A stretch of 38,345 bases of DNA from an uncultured Phascolarctobacterium sp. (GCA_945949475.1 CAMFET010000002.1:1-38345); one strand, 5' to 3'. Positions 1-9,583 are shown, counted from the first letter of the stretch. The notes: generated from the sequence alone by a model not told the origin. Program-made: numbers and translations.

Positions 1-170
1 TTTTTGTTGTATATTTTTTTATGATTTGTGTCTAAAATTTGTTGACTAGTGCAATGGCAGGAGAATTTTGAGCATAATTCCGAAAGGGGTACAATTTGTA
101 CCCCTCTTAAACTACTCACACCTGACGGAAAAAGTAATTCAAATACTGTATTTAGTCGCAAAAACAAAAA

Positions 171-192
171 GAACCGCATTCTCATGCGGTTC
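171..192 (-). terminator. Rho-independent terminator, probably the original host terminator of the tRNA-Pro gene
   Basis: GAACCGCAT-TCTC-ATGCGGTTC hairpin; on the minus strand it is followed by TTTTTG; lies just outside attL. Confidence 0.7.
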
Positions 193-202
193 CTAAGTTT
201 TA

Positions 203-252
203 AATTTGGTCGGGGCGGCGAGATTCGAACTCACGGCCTCTTGTACCCGAAA
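203..252. repeat. attL: 50-bp direct repeat (truncated tRNA-Pro 3' end)
   Basis: Identical to 38291-38340 (AATTTGGTCGGGGCGGCGAGATTCGAACTCACGGCCTCTTGTACCCGAAA); the anticodon stem is not restored on this copy. Confidence 0.93.
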
Positions 253-497
253 AGATTTTTGGCTGATTTTACTAGATTTGAGAAAAGCTCTAAATGCCCT
301 TGTAGCAAGGGTTTTGGGGCTTTTCTACTCTAAATAGTTTCAAGTATATTTCGTAAAAATATTGCGTATTTATTGCATGATTTTCGTTGTGTTTGCCGAT
401 ATAAACATGCATACTTTTAAACTGCCGAAAATAGTTGAGGTTAGATTTTTTGTTTTGCAAAGTAAAACAGTAGGGAGCCGATTGGGGCTCACATTTA

Positions 498-968
498 TTA
501 TATACCGATATAACCAATCAGACAAACCCCAGCAATAAACAACCAGGTGTCACGCTGCCTTCGCAATCGCTTCTCCCTATTCGCCTGCTGTTTGCGCTCG
601 GCATCCAGCTTACTCTCCAAGCTCTGCAATGATTTTAGCGTTTGCTCCTGCAAGCTCTTGGCACTGGCGAGTGAGTTCTTGGCACTCTTCAATTGCTGCT
701 TGCAAAGCTGTAGCTCGTTCTTGGCTGTGGCTAATTGCTGCACTAGCTCTGCTGAGGGCGTTTTCAGCATTTCCAACTTCATCTGCAGCTCTGCCAATTT
801 CTGCGCTAATTTGGTGTTGTTGCTCCTTAGCAGCTCTAATTTCGATGTCGGTACCACTTTGTACTCCTGCGGTATTTCTGCAGGCGATGCCGACATACAG
901 GGCGAAGCATAACATAGCAATGCAAAGGCAAGCATAAGCACGGTACAGCATTTTCTCATTTGTTTCAT
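498..968 (-). CDS. Spanin-like lysis protein (signal peptide, coiled coil, C-terminal TM)
   Basis: Hydrophobic N-terminus MKQMRKCCTVLMLAFALLCYASPCMSA, long coiled coil, C-terminal WLFIAGVCLIGYIGI; downstream of endolysin/holin genes. Confidence 0.55.
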   Translation of the reverse strand: MKQMRKCCTVLMLAFALLCYASPCMSASPAEIPQEYKVVPTSKLELLRSNNTKLAQKLAELQMKLEMLKTPSAELVQQLATAKNELQLCKQQLKSAKNSLASAKSLQEQTLKSLQSLESKLDAERKQQANREKRLRRQRDTWLFIAGVCLIGYIGI

Positions 969-972
969 ACAT
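610..972 (-). CDS. Overlapping i-spanin-like protein (N-terminal TM plus coiled coil)
   Basis: Alternative frame nested in 498..968; MYETNEKMLYRAYACLCIAMLCFALYVGIAC TM then helical region. Confidence 0.45.
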   Translation of the reverse strand: MYETNEKMLYRAYACLCIAMLCFALYVGIACRNTAGVQSGTDIEIRAAKEQQHQISAEIGRAADEVGNAENALSRASAAISHSQERATALQAAIEECQELTRQCQELAGANAKIIAELGE

Positions 973-1552
973 CCAATACACTCCAGTCTATTTCATGGTC
1001 AGCTAGGTATTTGTATGTGTTTTTGGCGCGGTTCGCATAGCCTTGGCGATACACCTCGCCCACGCCAGCAGCTTTGTAATATTCTTGCCTAAATAGCTCG
1101 CTCAGAGTCCATAGGTTATTGACGTTATTTCCGCGCCTAATACGGTTCTGCAGGAACACTTTTACAACAGCGTCGCTGGTGGGGCACCATATACCGGCAT
1201 AGATAACACATTTGCTATCTGACAGTAAAGGCATGAGCACATCGGCGTAGGCTAAGCAGTCAGAAGCAAGGGTTTCGCGTTGGGCATGCTGGCCCTGCGG
1301 GGATGACAGCACATGCTTTAATTCGTATAGCTCTCCAGCTTCAATGATATCGCTGTAGCTTCGGCCTATAAATTTTCTGCCAGCATCAATCCACGAAAGT
1401 AGGTTGTCGCCACGCGGGCCCTCCCACTGGCTGACGCCAATGGACGGATAATTGCCAGCAGTGCTGCAGCTAACAGAATCAAAACCGCCTTCGACGCCGG
1501 TGGCAATAATACCATCGGCTATTTCTTTTGCCAAAAGATGTCTAAGGTCCAT
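965..1552 (-). CDS. Putative endolysin / lysozyme-like protein
   Basis: SIGVSQWEGPRGDNLLSWID-type motif and position in lysis cassette. Confidence 0.55.
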   Translation of the reverse strand: MDLRHLLAKEIADGIIATGVEGGFDSVSCSTAGNYPSIGVSQWEGPRGDNLLSWIDAGRKFIGRSYSDIIEAGELYELKHVLSSPQGQHAQRETLASDCLAYADVLMPLLSDSKCVIYAGIWCPTSDAVVKVFLQNRIRRGNNVNNLWTLSELFRQEYYKAAGVGEVYRQGYANRAKNTYKYLADHEIDWSVLDV

Positions 1553-1788
1553 TACTTATCGCCTCCGGTTATTCTAAACATGCGGCACTCTATAGCTTTG
1601 TTGCCAAGTTGCACCAGTACCAGCGCCACCACGGTCAAGCAGAACGGCTCATAAATGCCCCATGCTACGTTTTTAAGAGCAAGGTATAGTGATACCCCTG
1701 CCCACAGGACAAACGCAGCCACAGCAGTAAATCTGCCCACGCTGATTGTGTCCTTATCCTTCTTGAGCATGTTAAGAAATTTGCGCAC
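1552..1788 (-). CDS. Putative holin (two TM segments)
   Basis: 78 aa with two hydrophobic segments, adjacent to endolysin. Confidence 0.5.
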   Translation of the reverse strand: MRKFLNMLKKDKDTISVGRFTAVAAFVLWAGVSLYLALKNVAWGIYEPFCLTVVALVLVQLGNKAIECRMFRITGGDK

Positions 1789-1791
1789 GGT

Positions 1792-2106
1792 TTACACCTC
1801 CATAGGATGGTTAGGCAGCTCTCGAAGCTGGCTCATAAGATTATCGATAACACCATTCTCGCCAAGCTCCTCGTATGATTTATAGCATGCTTCAATACTT
1901 TCCATAGCGTAAATCGGTATCCAGCCCTTTGTTGAGTAGTGATTATACCCTTGGATGATACGGTCACGTAGCAAAGCCTGCACGCCTTCTTTTAGGGCAT
2001 CATTCTCACGTTTTTTAGCTCGGAGCATAGTCCAAAGTAAAGTGATGATTGCACCAGCAAGTGCATTAAAGATTTGACCAAGAAATTTGTCTAAAAATAT
2101 TTCCAA
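1792..2106 (-). CDS. Putative holin / small membrane protein with N-terminal TM
   Basis: FLGQIFNALAGAIITLLWTML hydrophobic segment; lysis module context. Confidence 0.45.
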   Translation of the reverse strand: MEIFLDKFLGQIFNALAGAIITLLWTMLRAKKRENDALKEGVQALLRDRIIQGYNHYSTKGWIPIYAMESIEACYKSYEELGENGVIDNLMSQLRELPNHPMEV

Positions 2107-2145
2107 TTATATCCCTCCTTAAGGTAAATCGTAACGGTCAAGCCA

Positions 2146-2631
2146 TTACCACACAATTTTGTCAACTTCCTCAGCTGTTTCGCAGACCAAAACCGAAGCT
2201 TTTATCTCACGGTATCTAACATGTAACTCATTACTACGCACAGCCACATTAGCTACAACACCACGCAAATCATCAGCAGTTACAATCACGTTACTGTTAT
2301 CAGCAGTTGTCCATTCGATTGATTGACCAGTAATGGATAAAGCTATAATAGCACTGTTAATTCTGTCCCTAGCTTTATCGTCAAAATCGAATAAGTTGCC
2401 ATTGTAAGAAATAGGCTTGACTTCTTCTGTATCACGAATGTTTTTTAATTCTGTTAACTTCTGTGCTTTTAATTCGTCAAGACTAGGTGTGGGGATAGCA
2501 ACACATTCGTAGTATTCGCCTTTATCCTCAATATAGGCAGTTTGATTTTCGTTGCACCATTCGGCACAATTTGAATACTGTTCATCGGTAAATTGTCCTT
2601 TATAAAATTTAGTACCAATCATTATGTTCAC
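2146..2631 (-). CDS. DUF4376-like protein (tail fibre-associated)
   Basis: C-terminal helical domain typical of DUF4376; downstream of tail fibre gene. Confidence 0.6.
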   Translation of the reverse strand: MNIMIGTKFYKGQFTDEQYSNCAEWCNENQTAYIEDKGEYYECVAIPTPSLDELKAQKLTELKNIRDTEEVKPISYNGNLFDFDDKARDRINSAIIALSITGQSIEWTTADNSNVIVTADDLRGVVANVAVRSNELHVRYREIKASVLVCETAEEVDKIVW

Positions 2632-2636
2632 CTACT

Positions 2637-3350
2637 TTATTTCCATTTTCCACTTGCAATGTAACTTAATCCATTATCGCTAGAAACAGTTTGATTTATT
2701 GAGATTTTAAATCCCGTTGCACTACGACTATAAACAAGATAATTAAGATAAGGTTCTGTCCATGTTGTTGTAGAATTTATATCTTGAATAGAAATACCGC
2801 TTGGCGTATTATAAAAAGCTACTGGGTATGTTACTTGTGCGTATTTACCGTTAGCACTAACATTAAAAATACCCCAACAAATCTGCAAACCGCTTTCAAA
2901 TCTTATGTAATTACTACCACCAGAATTTATAAGTTCGACTTTTTTAGAATTCCATGTTAAATCACCATTTGGTCTACCATAAAAATCCACAACATTAGTA
3001 CCATCGTGTGCAATTAAACGGAATGCACCAGCACGGTTATCAGCAAAATCTTTGCCATATACAGCCAACGAAGCACCTGTAGTATAATCATCTCCACCAC
3101 GAACAATGAGTAAATCGTCATTAGTTGCTCTTTTTATTTCATTTCCCGTCATAGCACCACCACTCAAAGGCAACGCACCAATATTAGCACAAGCATCACT
3201 AGCAGTAGTAGCACCAGTACCGCCATTAGCAATAGGCAGCGTACCGCTTGTGATATTGCCTGCGCTGTGGGTATGGCTTGCCAAAGCGAATTTACTTTTG
3301 ATTTGATTGTAAAAATAGGTCAAACCTGTTGCATCTAAATATTTACCCAT
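2637..3350 (-). CDS. Tail fibre protein
   Basis: HTHSAGNITSGTLPIANGGTGATTASDA repeat-type fibre motif. Confidence 0.7.
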   Translation of the reverse strand: MGKYLDATGLTYFYNQIKSKFALASHTHSAGNITSGTLPIANGGTGATTASDACANIGALPLSGGAMTGNEIKRATNDDLLIVRGGDDYTTGASLAVYGKDFADNRAGAFRLIAHDGTNVVDFYGRPNGDLTWNSKKVELINSGGSNYIRFESGLQICWGIFNVSANGKYAQVTYPVAFYNTPSGISIQDINSTTTWTEPYLNYLVYSRSATGFKISINQTVSSDNGLSYIASGKWK

Positions 3351-3372
3351 GTTTACCTCCTTATAATGTTTA

Positions 3373-3404
3373 TGCCCCCGTTGTTACGCGGGGGCAGTTT
3401 TTTT
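3373..3404 (+). terminator. Hairpin with plus-strand T-tract between tail fibre genes
   Basis: TGCCCCCG-N8-CGGGGGCA followed by GTTTTTTT. Confidence 0.6.
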
Positions 3405-3406
3405 AG

Positions 3407-4409
3407 TTACGCAAACAAAGCGTCAATTTCAGTAGTGGTAATTGCGCTATCAGCAGTTGCATTGGCTGCAATGCCGTTTAACTTGGTAACCATAGCAGCA
3501 GTCATCAAGCCGTCTTTGGAAGTAGTTGCCGCAGTATAGGTAGTATCAGGCGGTACTTGCCAAGTGCCATCAGCACGCAAATATTTGGTGGATTGGTCAC
3601 CGGCAGCAGGAGCAGGAACAAGACCTGCAGTACCAGCAGCGCTAGCGGTCGCACCTTTCATGTTGGTATAGGTGGTATCGGTAAATTTAGCATTTGCCGG
3701 AACGCTGCTTGCAATAGTGAAGCCGCTATCCTTAATCACATTGCCTGTAGTGCCATTAAATACAGCTACATGAGCTTCGACTGCAGATGCAGGGCCGGTA
3801 ACAGCACCATCAATATTAGCTTGGATAACAGTCCAGTCAGCATCCGCAGCAGCGGTGCCGTCATTTAGGCAAACAATCATGTCACCAATCTCACAAGCCA
3901 CACCTGCGTAAGTGCCAGCGGTGATAACTTTATAAGTCCAGCCAGTGCTATGAGTAGTGGGCAAGGCAGTAACGGTACCACCAGTGCCAATAGTGCCTTT
4001 GTAAATCATTGCATCAGCTGCAGCGATTTTACTGTTGATCAAGCTTTGCACAAATGCGGTAGTAGCGATTTGAGTATTATTTACGCTAGCTTCCGGAGTA
4101 GGTGCGGTCGGAGTGCCGGTCAATGCAGGGCTGGCCAAGGGAGCCTTTGCAGCAAGCGCAGCGTTTACAGCCTTATTTTGCACGGGATTAGTGCTGGTTT
4201 CACTCAATACAGCATCCACTACGGTCTTATTAGCGCCACTCTCAATGCCTGCTAATTTGGTCTTTTCCTCGAATGCCTGCTAATTTGGTCTTTTCCTCGG
4301 TGGTATAGTCATTGGTGCTCAGACCCTTGCCGCTTTCTTTGGCCACAAAAGTGTCCTTCACCTTGCCATGATAATACTGTAAGCCCTCCAGATCCAAAAA
4401 TTTTGCCAT
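3407..4409 (-). pseudogene. Tail fibre gene interrupted by a 28-bp tandem duplication (frameshift)
   Basis: ATG at 4409 (MAKFLDLEGLQYYHGKVKDTF...) runs to a frameshift at the duplication; removing one 28-bp copy gives a 975-nt ORF joining in frame to ...ESGANKTVVDAVLSETSTNPVQNK. Confidence 0.8.
4244..4299. repeat. Perfect 28-bp tandem duplication
   Basis: AATGCCTGCTAATTTGGTCTTTTCCTCG at 4244-4271 and 4272-4299. Confidence 0.97.
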
Positions 4410-4438
4410 TGTTTTTTCCTCTCTTTCTTTGAAAAATT

Positions 4439-5344
4439 TTATATACTGAATACGCTATCAATATCTGTATTAGATAACGGAATAGCGTCATCAGTCGGTA
4501 CATATTCGCTTTCTACTATTTCAGCGATTGTTTCGTTTTCTATTGGCTGCGCTCCACTGTCCTCTACTAGCCAGGTCACGCCACCATCAGTCAATATTTG
4601 TCCCTTTGTAACATTACTGATATCAAGGGATTCCACGCTAGTGGTTCCCTTTGTAGTGCACCTTAGCTGCAGGTCAGCATGATACGGAACAGCCACGGTG
4701 TCATCTACCTTATAATCCGTAGATGCCAGACGATAATTTGCCCATCTGCTTACTGCATAAGCTACAGCCGAAGGAGTCACAAACTTCCTCTGATTGGTGC
4801 CGGCCTCAGTCTCAGCATTACTGGCTAGGTTGCTAGCGTGGGCATCACTGCTGTTATTGTGGTCGGAAATACTGAGTTCTACATAGCCCATGGTAGCTAA
4901 AGCTCCGGCATCAATCTTAACCATTAGATTGTCAGCATTTGTTATACTGATATAAATGGAAAATGATTCACTCACAGCTGTTGCACCGCCTGCTGCAGGC
5001 AAATAGTCTGCCGCAGAAGAAGTGGTTATAGCATACAGAATCTCACCCTCATCCGGATCATCGGCATATAAGCCAAGCTCTGTCATATAATAACCGGTCT
5101 GTAAATCATTATTGGTAATTGTAGCCATGAGTTTACAGAGCCCATTATCAAGGACTTCCTTAGCTGCGATACCAATTATCTGCATCGGATGCACAAGGTC
5201 GTTGAGCTCTTCAAGCTGGGTTCCGGAGCCGACTTTACCATCGCCTAATTTAATCTTAGTAATACATAATGGTGCACCGGCTTCTACCTTAGCGCTTAAC
5301 TGTCTGCCTTTTTTGGTTAAAATCAATCCGTTCCAGTTTGACAC
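4439..5344 (-). CDS. Phage tail-collar fibre protein
   Basis: N-terminus typical of the tail-collar fibre family (LTKKGRQLSAKVEAGAPLCITKIKLGDG). Confidence 0.75.
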   Translation of the reverse strand: MSNWNGLILTKKGRQLSAKVEAGAPLCITKIKLGDGKVGSGTQLEELNDLVHPMQIIGIAAKEVLDNGLCKLMATITNNDLQTGYYMTELGLYADDPDEGEILYAITTSSAADYLPAAGGATAVSESFSIYISITNADNLMVKIDAGALATMGYVELSISDHNNSSDAHASNLASNAETEAGTNQRKFVTPSAVAYAVSRWANYRLASTDYKVDDTVAVPYHADLQLRCTTKGTTSVESLDISNVTKGQILTDGGVTWLVEDSGAQPIENETIAEIVESEYVPTDDAIPLSNTDIDSVFSI

Positions 5345-5985
5345 AATATAATCACGCTCCTTTCCTGCCTAATATTTGTTCTAAAGTTTTGTACTTGAAC
5401 AATATCTGGCATTTTTAACTTAGCAGGATAAATATGGACATCTTTAACCACCTCCATTCCTGCGCTAAAATAAAAGCCGCCTTTTACTTCCCTGTAAAAG
5501 CACAAGCCGTCCAGCCAGCTTCGAGTATTTTTGGTAGCAAAAATCGCTCTGGTCAGGCTATCCAAAACAGATACATCAGGCAGCGCTTCCCTTATCATCT
5601 CAACTCTGAAATGATATGGCTCGCCTTGATATTCATACCATTCTCTGACCTGAGCTGACTTAAAAACTGTAGTACATAGTTCTTCTACAGCTGCAGGTGT
5701 ACCCTTTCGCCTATTCCAGGCAATGGCCTGCTTTACCAATGCGCGTTTTTCTGAGATATCAGAAGCACTATTATAAAAATCTACATGATACTGCCAAGCC
5801 AATTCATCAATGAGAGCTTCGCTCAGATCATCAAGTCTTGGAAGCAAAAGCACAAGCTCTACATGCCTGTTAAGCTCCTGTACCTTTAGACTGATGGCAT
5901 CGCATATGTTCTGCACCGTTTTATCCTGCGAGATAGAACTGGGCAATGTACTCTTAATCAGAGGCCCAGCTTCCAGCTTAAGCAT
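5323..5985 (-). CDS. Phage tail protein I (P2 gpI-like)
   Basis: LPRLDDLSEALIDELAWQYHVDFY...KRALVKQAIAWNRRKGTPAAVEE. Confidence 0.8.
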   Translation of the reverse strand: MLKLEAGPLIKSTLPSSISQDKTVQNICDAISLKVQELNRHVELVLLLPRLDDLSEALIDELAWQYHVDFYNSASDISEKRALVKQAIAWNRRKGTPAAVEELCTTVFKSAQVREWYEYQGEPYHFRVEMIREALPDVSVLDSLTRAIFATKNTRSWLDGLCFYREVKGGFYFSAGMEVVKDVHIYPAKLKMPDIVQVQNFRTNIRQERSVIILCQTGTD

Positions 5986-7099
5986 CTTCTATCCCTCCCA
6001 GATTAACTAGACATTCTGTGCAAACCGCAACATTGCCATTGTTAATAACAGTAAAGGCAGGCGACTCGACCACCACTCTTTTCGCTCCCGCAGCCATTAC
6101 TCTTGCAATAAGCTCCGAGGGATTGATATCACGGCCAAGGACAGCCTTTTGCCAATCAATATATTCATCGACCGCATTGTTGACAGCTTGCTGAATTGCA
6201 GAAGCATAAGCAGCATCTTCCGAATCAATGTAATAGGAGAGTTTAACTACATATTCTTCCTGTTCCGGGGCCAGTACCGTAACCTTATCAGTCAACGGAC
6301 GAATCCTCTTATCATCCAGCACTGCCAGCACCTTGTTCAGTATTTCTTCGCCGGGAATAATACCTCCATTGAGTAATGGTCTGACTTCAACAACACCTGG
6401 TTCAGGAGACCACACATAAACATCTGAAATATTGGCAGAAGCTCTCTTTGCATGATATTTATATGCACCATCCGGACCAGCAACGCTAAAACTCTCAGGA
6501 GCCTCATGAATAACTTCCCTAAAACTATCATCGGATTGTTCTTCGCTTCCGCCTTCGCTTAAGGTAGTATTTTCAACGCTTGCTACATATGGCACTGGGT
6601 CCACCAATATTTTAATCTGCCCAGGAATGTAACCATTACCGATGTCACCGGAATCAAGGCAGGTAGCCCTACCTGTACCGGTCAATTCCCCTGAAAGAAT
6701 AAGCATTGTTTCATCTAAGCCAAAGAAAACATTATCTCCTGCTGTGAAGCGGGTTCCCTTCGGAATAACAGTAGTAGTCCCCAGTTTTGCCGAAAGTGTA
6801 ACCTTAATAGTCGTGGTCGCAGCAGATGCCGGAATACGCTCCGCCCCAACCAAAGCTCCAATATGGTCTAGGTTGGCTCCGCTAGCATATCTCAGCAAAT
6901 TCTGTTTACCGGTTTCATTAATCCTGTTCAGTAACAGAATAATCACATTGGCTATGGTTAGTAAAAACAGCCTTATCGGATCGCCCTTAGCCAAAGTGCG
7001 GCCTGTGATTGTTTCATACTCTGAAATAATAGTTGCTTCAACTGATTTGGCATCAGCATCCACAAAAACTATTTCAGGCAGGCTTTTAAGACTCTTCAT
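5978..7099 (-). CDS. Baseplate J protein
   Basis: Baseplate J-like sequence and synteny (I-J-W). Confidence 0.85.
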   Translation of the reverse strand: MKSLKSLPEIVFVDADAKSVEATIISEYETITGRTLAKGDPIRLFLLTIANVIILLLNRINETGKQNLLRYASGANLDHIGALVGAERIPASAATTTIKVTLSAKLGTTTVIPKGTRFTAGDNVFFGLDETMLILSGELTGTGRATCLDSGDIGNGYIPGQIKILVDPVPYVASVENTTLSEGGSEEQSDDSFREVIHEAPESFSVAGPDGAYKYHAKRASANISDVYVWSPEPGVVEVRPLLNGGIIPGEEILNKVLAVLDDKRIRPLTDKVTVLAPEQEEYVVKLSYYIDSEDAAYASAIQQAVNNAVDEYIDWQKAVLGRDINPSELIARVMAAGAKRVVVESPAFTVINNGNVAVCTECLVNLGGIEDA

Positions 7100-7403
7100 T
7101 GATGCTCACCTGCACTTTCGGTTTTAAATTGCCATCATCGGTAGCCTCATAGGTTATACCCGTAACGACTACTCTAGGCTCGTATTCCTTGATGGCTGTA
7201 ATAATATCAGATGCCAGCTGCGCCTGCGCCACAGGCATAGGCCTGTCTAATACTGAGCAATCAATGCCAAAATCCCGGTCTAAAGGCACCGAGAATTTTG
7301 GAGTGGTGATGATTGTACGCACATTTTGCAGGATTTCTTCAGCCTCGCTTGCTGGTGCAAAATTGATGCAGCCAGTATTAGTTGCCAAAACATCATAAGT
7401 CAT
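7086..7403 (-). CDS. Baseplate wedge protein, GPW/gp25 family
   Basis: ILQNVRTIITTPKFSVPLDRDFGIDCSVLDRPMP; start chosen at MTYDV. Confidence 0.8.
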   Translation of the reverse strand: MTYDVLATNTGCINFAPASEAEEILQNVRTIITTPKFSVPLDRDFGIDCSVLDRPMPVAQAQLASDIITAIKEYEPRVVVTGITYEATDDGNLKPKVQVSINEES

Positions 7404-7807
7404 AGCTTTTTGCCTCCTACATATTCTTGCAGGGTAACATCCACCTTGATTGCAAGGATACTTCCGGCTCGGCCCCAGTACAGTACTGCTTCGCCCAAAG
7501 ATTCCAATACCCAAAGGTTTTGCGTTATCAGCCTTCCGCCAATTACCAAAGGAAAAGCTTTGCCCTTGTCTCTAAGCTTGCGCAATTTATTGAGTTCCAT
7601 CTCAGGTGCAATACCTTGGTCGGTTCTCAGGTGCATGCTAAAGCTGATTTTTTCGGTGTCAGGCCCAATAAATTCCAGCACCGGTTTTTGACCAAGTAGC
7701 TCGTGCTTGGCCCATCGGCCTGCACTGTTGCGATTGTATTCATCAAAGGTGCGCACAAAGGCTTTTGATACCATAAATGGCACGCCAGCCATAAAACCTA
7801 CAAGCAT
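7400..7807 (-). CDS. Phage tail protein, P2 gpU-like
   Basis: Sequence features (RLDxxG-like/WVLESLGEAV) and synteny. Confidence 0.7.
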   Translation of the reverse strand: MLVGFMAGVPFMVSKAFVRTFDEYNRNSAGRWAKHELLGQKPVLEFIGPDTEKISFSMHLRTDQGIAPEMELNKLRKLRDKGKAFPLVIGGRLITQNLWVLESLGEAVLYWGRAGSILAIKVDVTLQEYVGGKKL

Positions 7808-7820
7808 AATATCAATCCTC

Positions 7821-8111
7821 CTATCCGCCTATAAAAACATCACCACTGCCTTCTGCCACGCTACCGCCACAGCTTACAGGATCGCCAATGCGCCCTGCAG
7901 GTCTACCATTGATAAAGACGGTAGAACTGCCAGCCGCTATAACTCCACTGTGACTAGGATGAGCAACACAACTATGAGGATCATAGCTATCATTCACCCG
8001 TCCTGCCCCTCTGCCATTAATATAAACATTATCGCTGGCAGAAGTCAGCGCAGTAGGCGGGCATGCATCATGCCCGGTATCGTTATCATTCAATCTAGTT
8101 GCTGCTGGCAT
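7821..8111 (-). CDS. PAAR-domain spike tip protein
   Basis: Repeated GxxxVxINGRxAGRxxD motifs, PAAR pattern. Confidence 0.85.
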   Translation of the reverse strand: MPAATRLNDNDTGHDACPPTALTSASDNVYINGRGAGRVNDSYDPHSCVAHPSHSGVIAAGSSTVFINGRPAGRIGDPVSCGGSVAEGSGDVFIGG

Positions 8112-8128
8112 TTTGCCACCTCCATAAG

Positions 8129-8533
8129 CTAGTTGATAAAGACATTAGCGCCCTTAATTGTGATGTTCCCCTTGGCTATTATTTCAATATTGCCTTTGCT
8201 GTAGCGCACAAAGGAGCCATCAGCAAAAGTTATGCTGCGCACGGCAGGGTCGCTTTCCACGGGTGTATCTACATCGCTGTAAAATGCCCCCATGATAAAG
8301 CCCTCTTTAAGGCCCTGCCCGCTGGTATTAGGAAGAAAAATACACAGCACCTGGGTATCCACTTCCGGCAGCCAATAGCCTCTTGTTTCCTTGCTTCCCA
8401 TAACTAGCACGGGAAGCCATTGTGATACAAGGTTTTCCTGTTCGCCAAAGGTCACGCGGGCCCTACATGACTGCCCGTCCACCGCCGATACCTTGCCGAT
8501 ACGGATAATATTTTTTAAGATGTTAGTATCCAT
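8129..8533 (-). CDS. Baseplate assembly protein V (spike)
   Basis: KNIIRIGKVSAVD...SQWLPVLV; start chosen at MDTN. Confidence 0.8.
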   Translation of the reverse strand: MDTNILKNIIRIGKVSAVDGQSCRARVTFGEQENLVSQWLPVLVMGSKETRGYWLPEVDTQVLCIFLPNTSGQGLKEGFIMGAFYSDVDTPVESDPAVRSITFADGSFVRYSKGNIEIIAKGNITIKGANVFIN

Positions 8534-9581
8534 CAAGACATCTCCTGACCTCAATATCAGTGTTATAGCCACTGCTGCCGGCACTGTGTGTTGCTCTCGT
8601 GATGATATATTTTCCATCAAAGCGACCATATCCGCTCAGCATTACATTTACCGCTGCCAAAAGGCCAATGTTGCCCAAGACGCTAAAGCTACCAGTTATC
8701 TCATTGCAATTCTTTTCGCGGAGCTTCTTCTTTGCCAAGCGCTCAGCGTCGGCGACAGTGTCAACCTGTTCGTTAATCTCTAAGACCTTTCCGGACTCCT
8801 TTTGAGGGTCTTTAAAGGTTGCCTCTAGTATCTGTTTGGTTTTGCCTTGCTGGTACTTTACATGGCAGGCCTTGTAAATATCTCTGATTTTACTCTTGAG
8901 ATTCCAGGACTGTATGGCGGTCACAGTAGTTCCCCCACTGCTAGGCATGCCCAGATAGGGCTTAATAATGGTATAAGCTGGCTCTGCCTTTTCGTAATCC
9001 GACTCGTCGAATATAACTACTTGCTTATTACATATCTTGAGGGCTAAGCCGTGGTCCTTGCAGAGCTTCAGCAAAAAGCCTAGATCGGATTCTTCAGTTT
9101 GCTCTACTCGGTCAATTTGGGGATTGTACTCCACGTCGTAAGCAAGCTCTAGGCCAGCCCCCACGGCCACATCATTAGCAATACGCTTAAGCTCCGCCTT
9201 TTCCCAGCTGCGAGTGTGTTCGCTCCCACGCAGATTATTGTCATCGGGTATGCTGACAGCTTTTATCTGCACCTCGCTGGGATTTCCTTGGCAAGTAATC
9301 TCATCAATCTCAAAGAGCCCAACATGGCTAGACACTGTGCTAACACTTCCATCCCATTTATAGAGAACAAATGTCACGTCTAGTGTAGCTCCTTTTTCGG
9401 GGAGCCAGCTTGATTGCCATAGCCCATCTTTATCCATGAGCGTTATCTGCAAATCATCGGCCTCTCCAGACATATTATCCGTGTAATTGATGCTCTTGAG
9501 ATAGGGCTCAAGGTAGCTGGATATGTCTTTGCCATCGTATTTTACAAGCGCTTGGAACTTTCTAGCGTTGATATCAACCAT
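8523..9581 (-). CDS. Late control protein D / tail hub
   Basis: GpD-like hub sequence; upstream of V and downstream of X. Confidence 0.8.
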   Translation of the reverse strand: MVDINARKFQALVKYDGKDISSYLEPYLKSINYTDNMSGEADDLQITLMDKDGLWQSSWLPEKGATLDVTFVLYKWDGSVSTVSSHVGLFEIDEITCQGNPSEVQIKAVSIPDDNNLRGSEHTRSWEKAELKRIANDVAVGAGLELAYDVEYNPQIDRVEQTEESDLGFLLKLCKDHGLALKICNKQVVIFDESDYEKAEPAYTIIKPYLGMPSSGGTTVTAIQSWNLKSKIRDIYKACHVKYQQGKTKQILEATFKDPQKESGKVLEINEQVDTVADAERLAKKKLREKNCNEITGSFSVLGNIGLLAAVNVMLSGYGRFDGKYIITRATHSAGSSGYNTDIEVRRCLDGY

Positions 9582-9583
9582 CT

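Noticed and set aside
49-333. 94-aa plus-strand ORF at the left edge
   Set aside because: It spans the host terminator and the attL tRNA relic; no plausible protein family and no RBS evidence.
290-517. 75-aa minus-strand ORF after the spanin genes
   Set aside because: Covers the attP arm region with putative Int-binding repeats; composition looks non-coding.
4309-4503. 64-aa minus-strand ORF upstream of the interrupted fibre gene
   Set aside because: Out-of-frame reading of the fibre N-terminus region; the frameshift explanation at 4244-4299 accounts for the sequence better.
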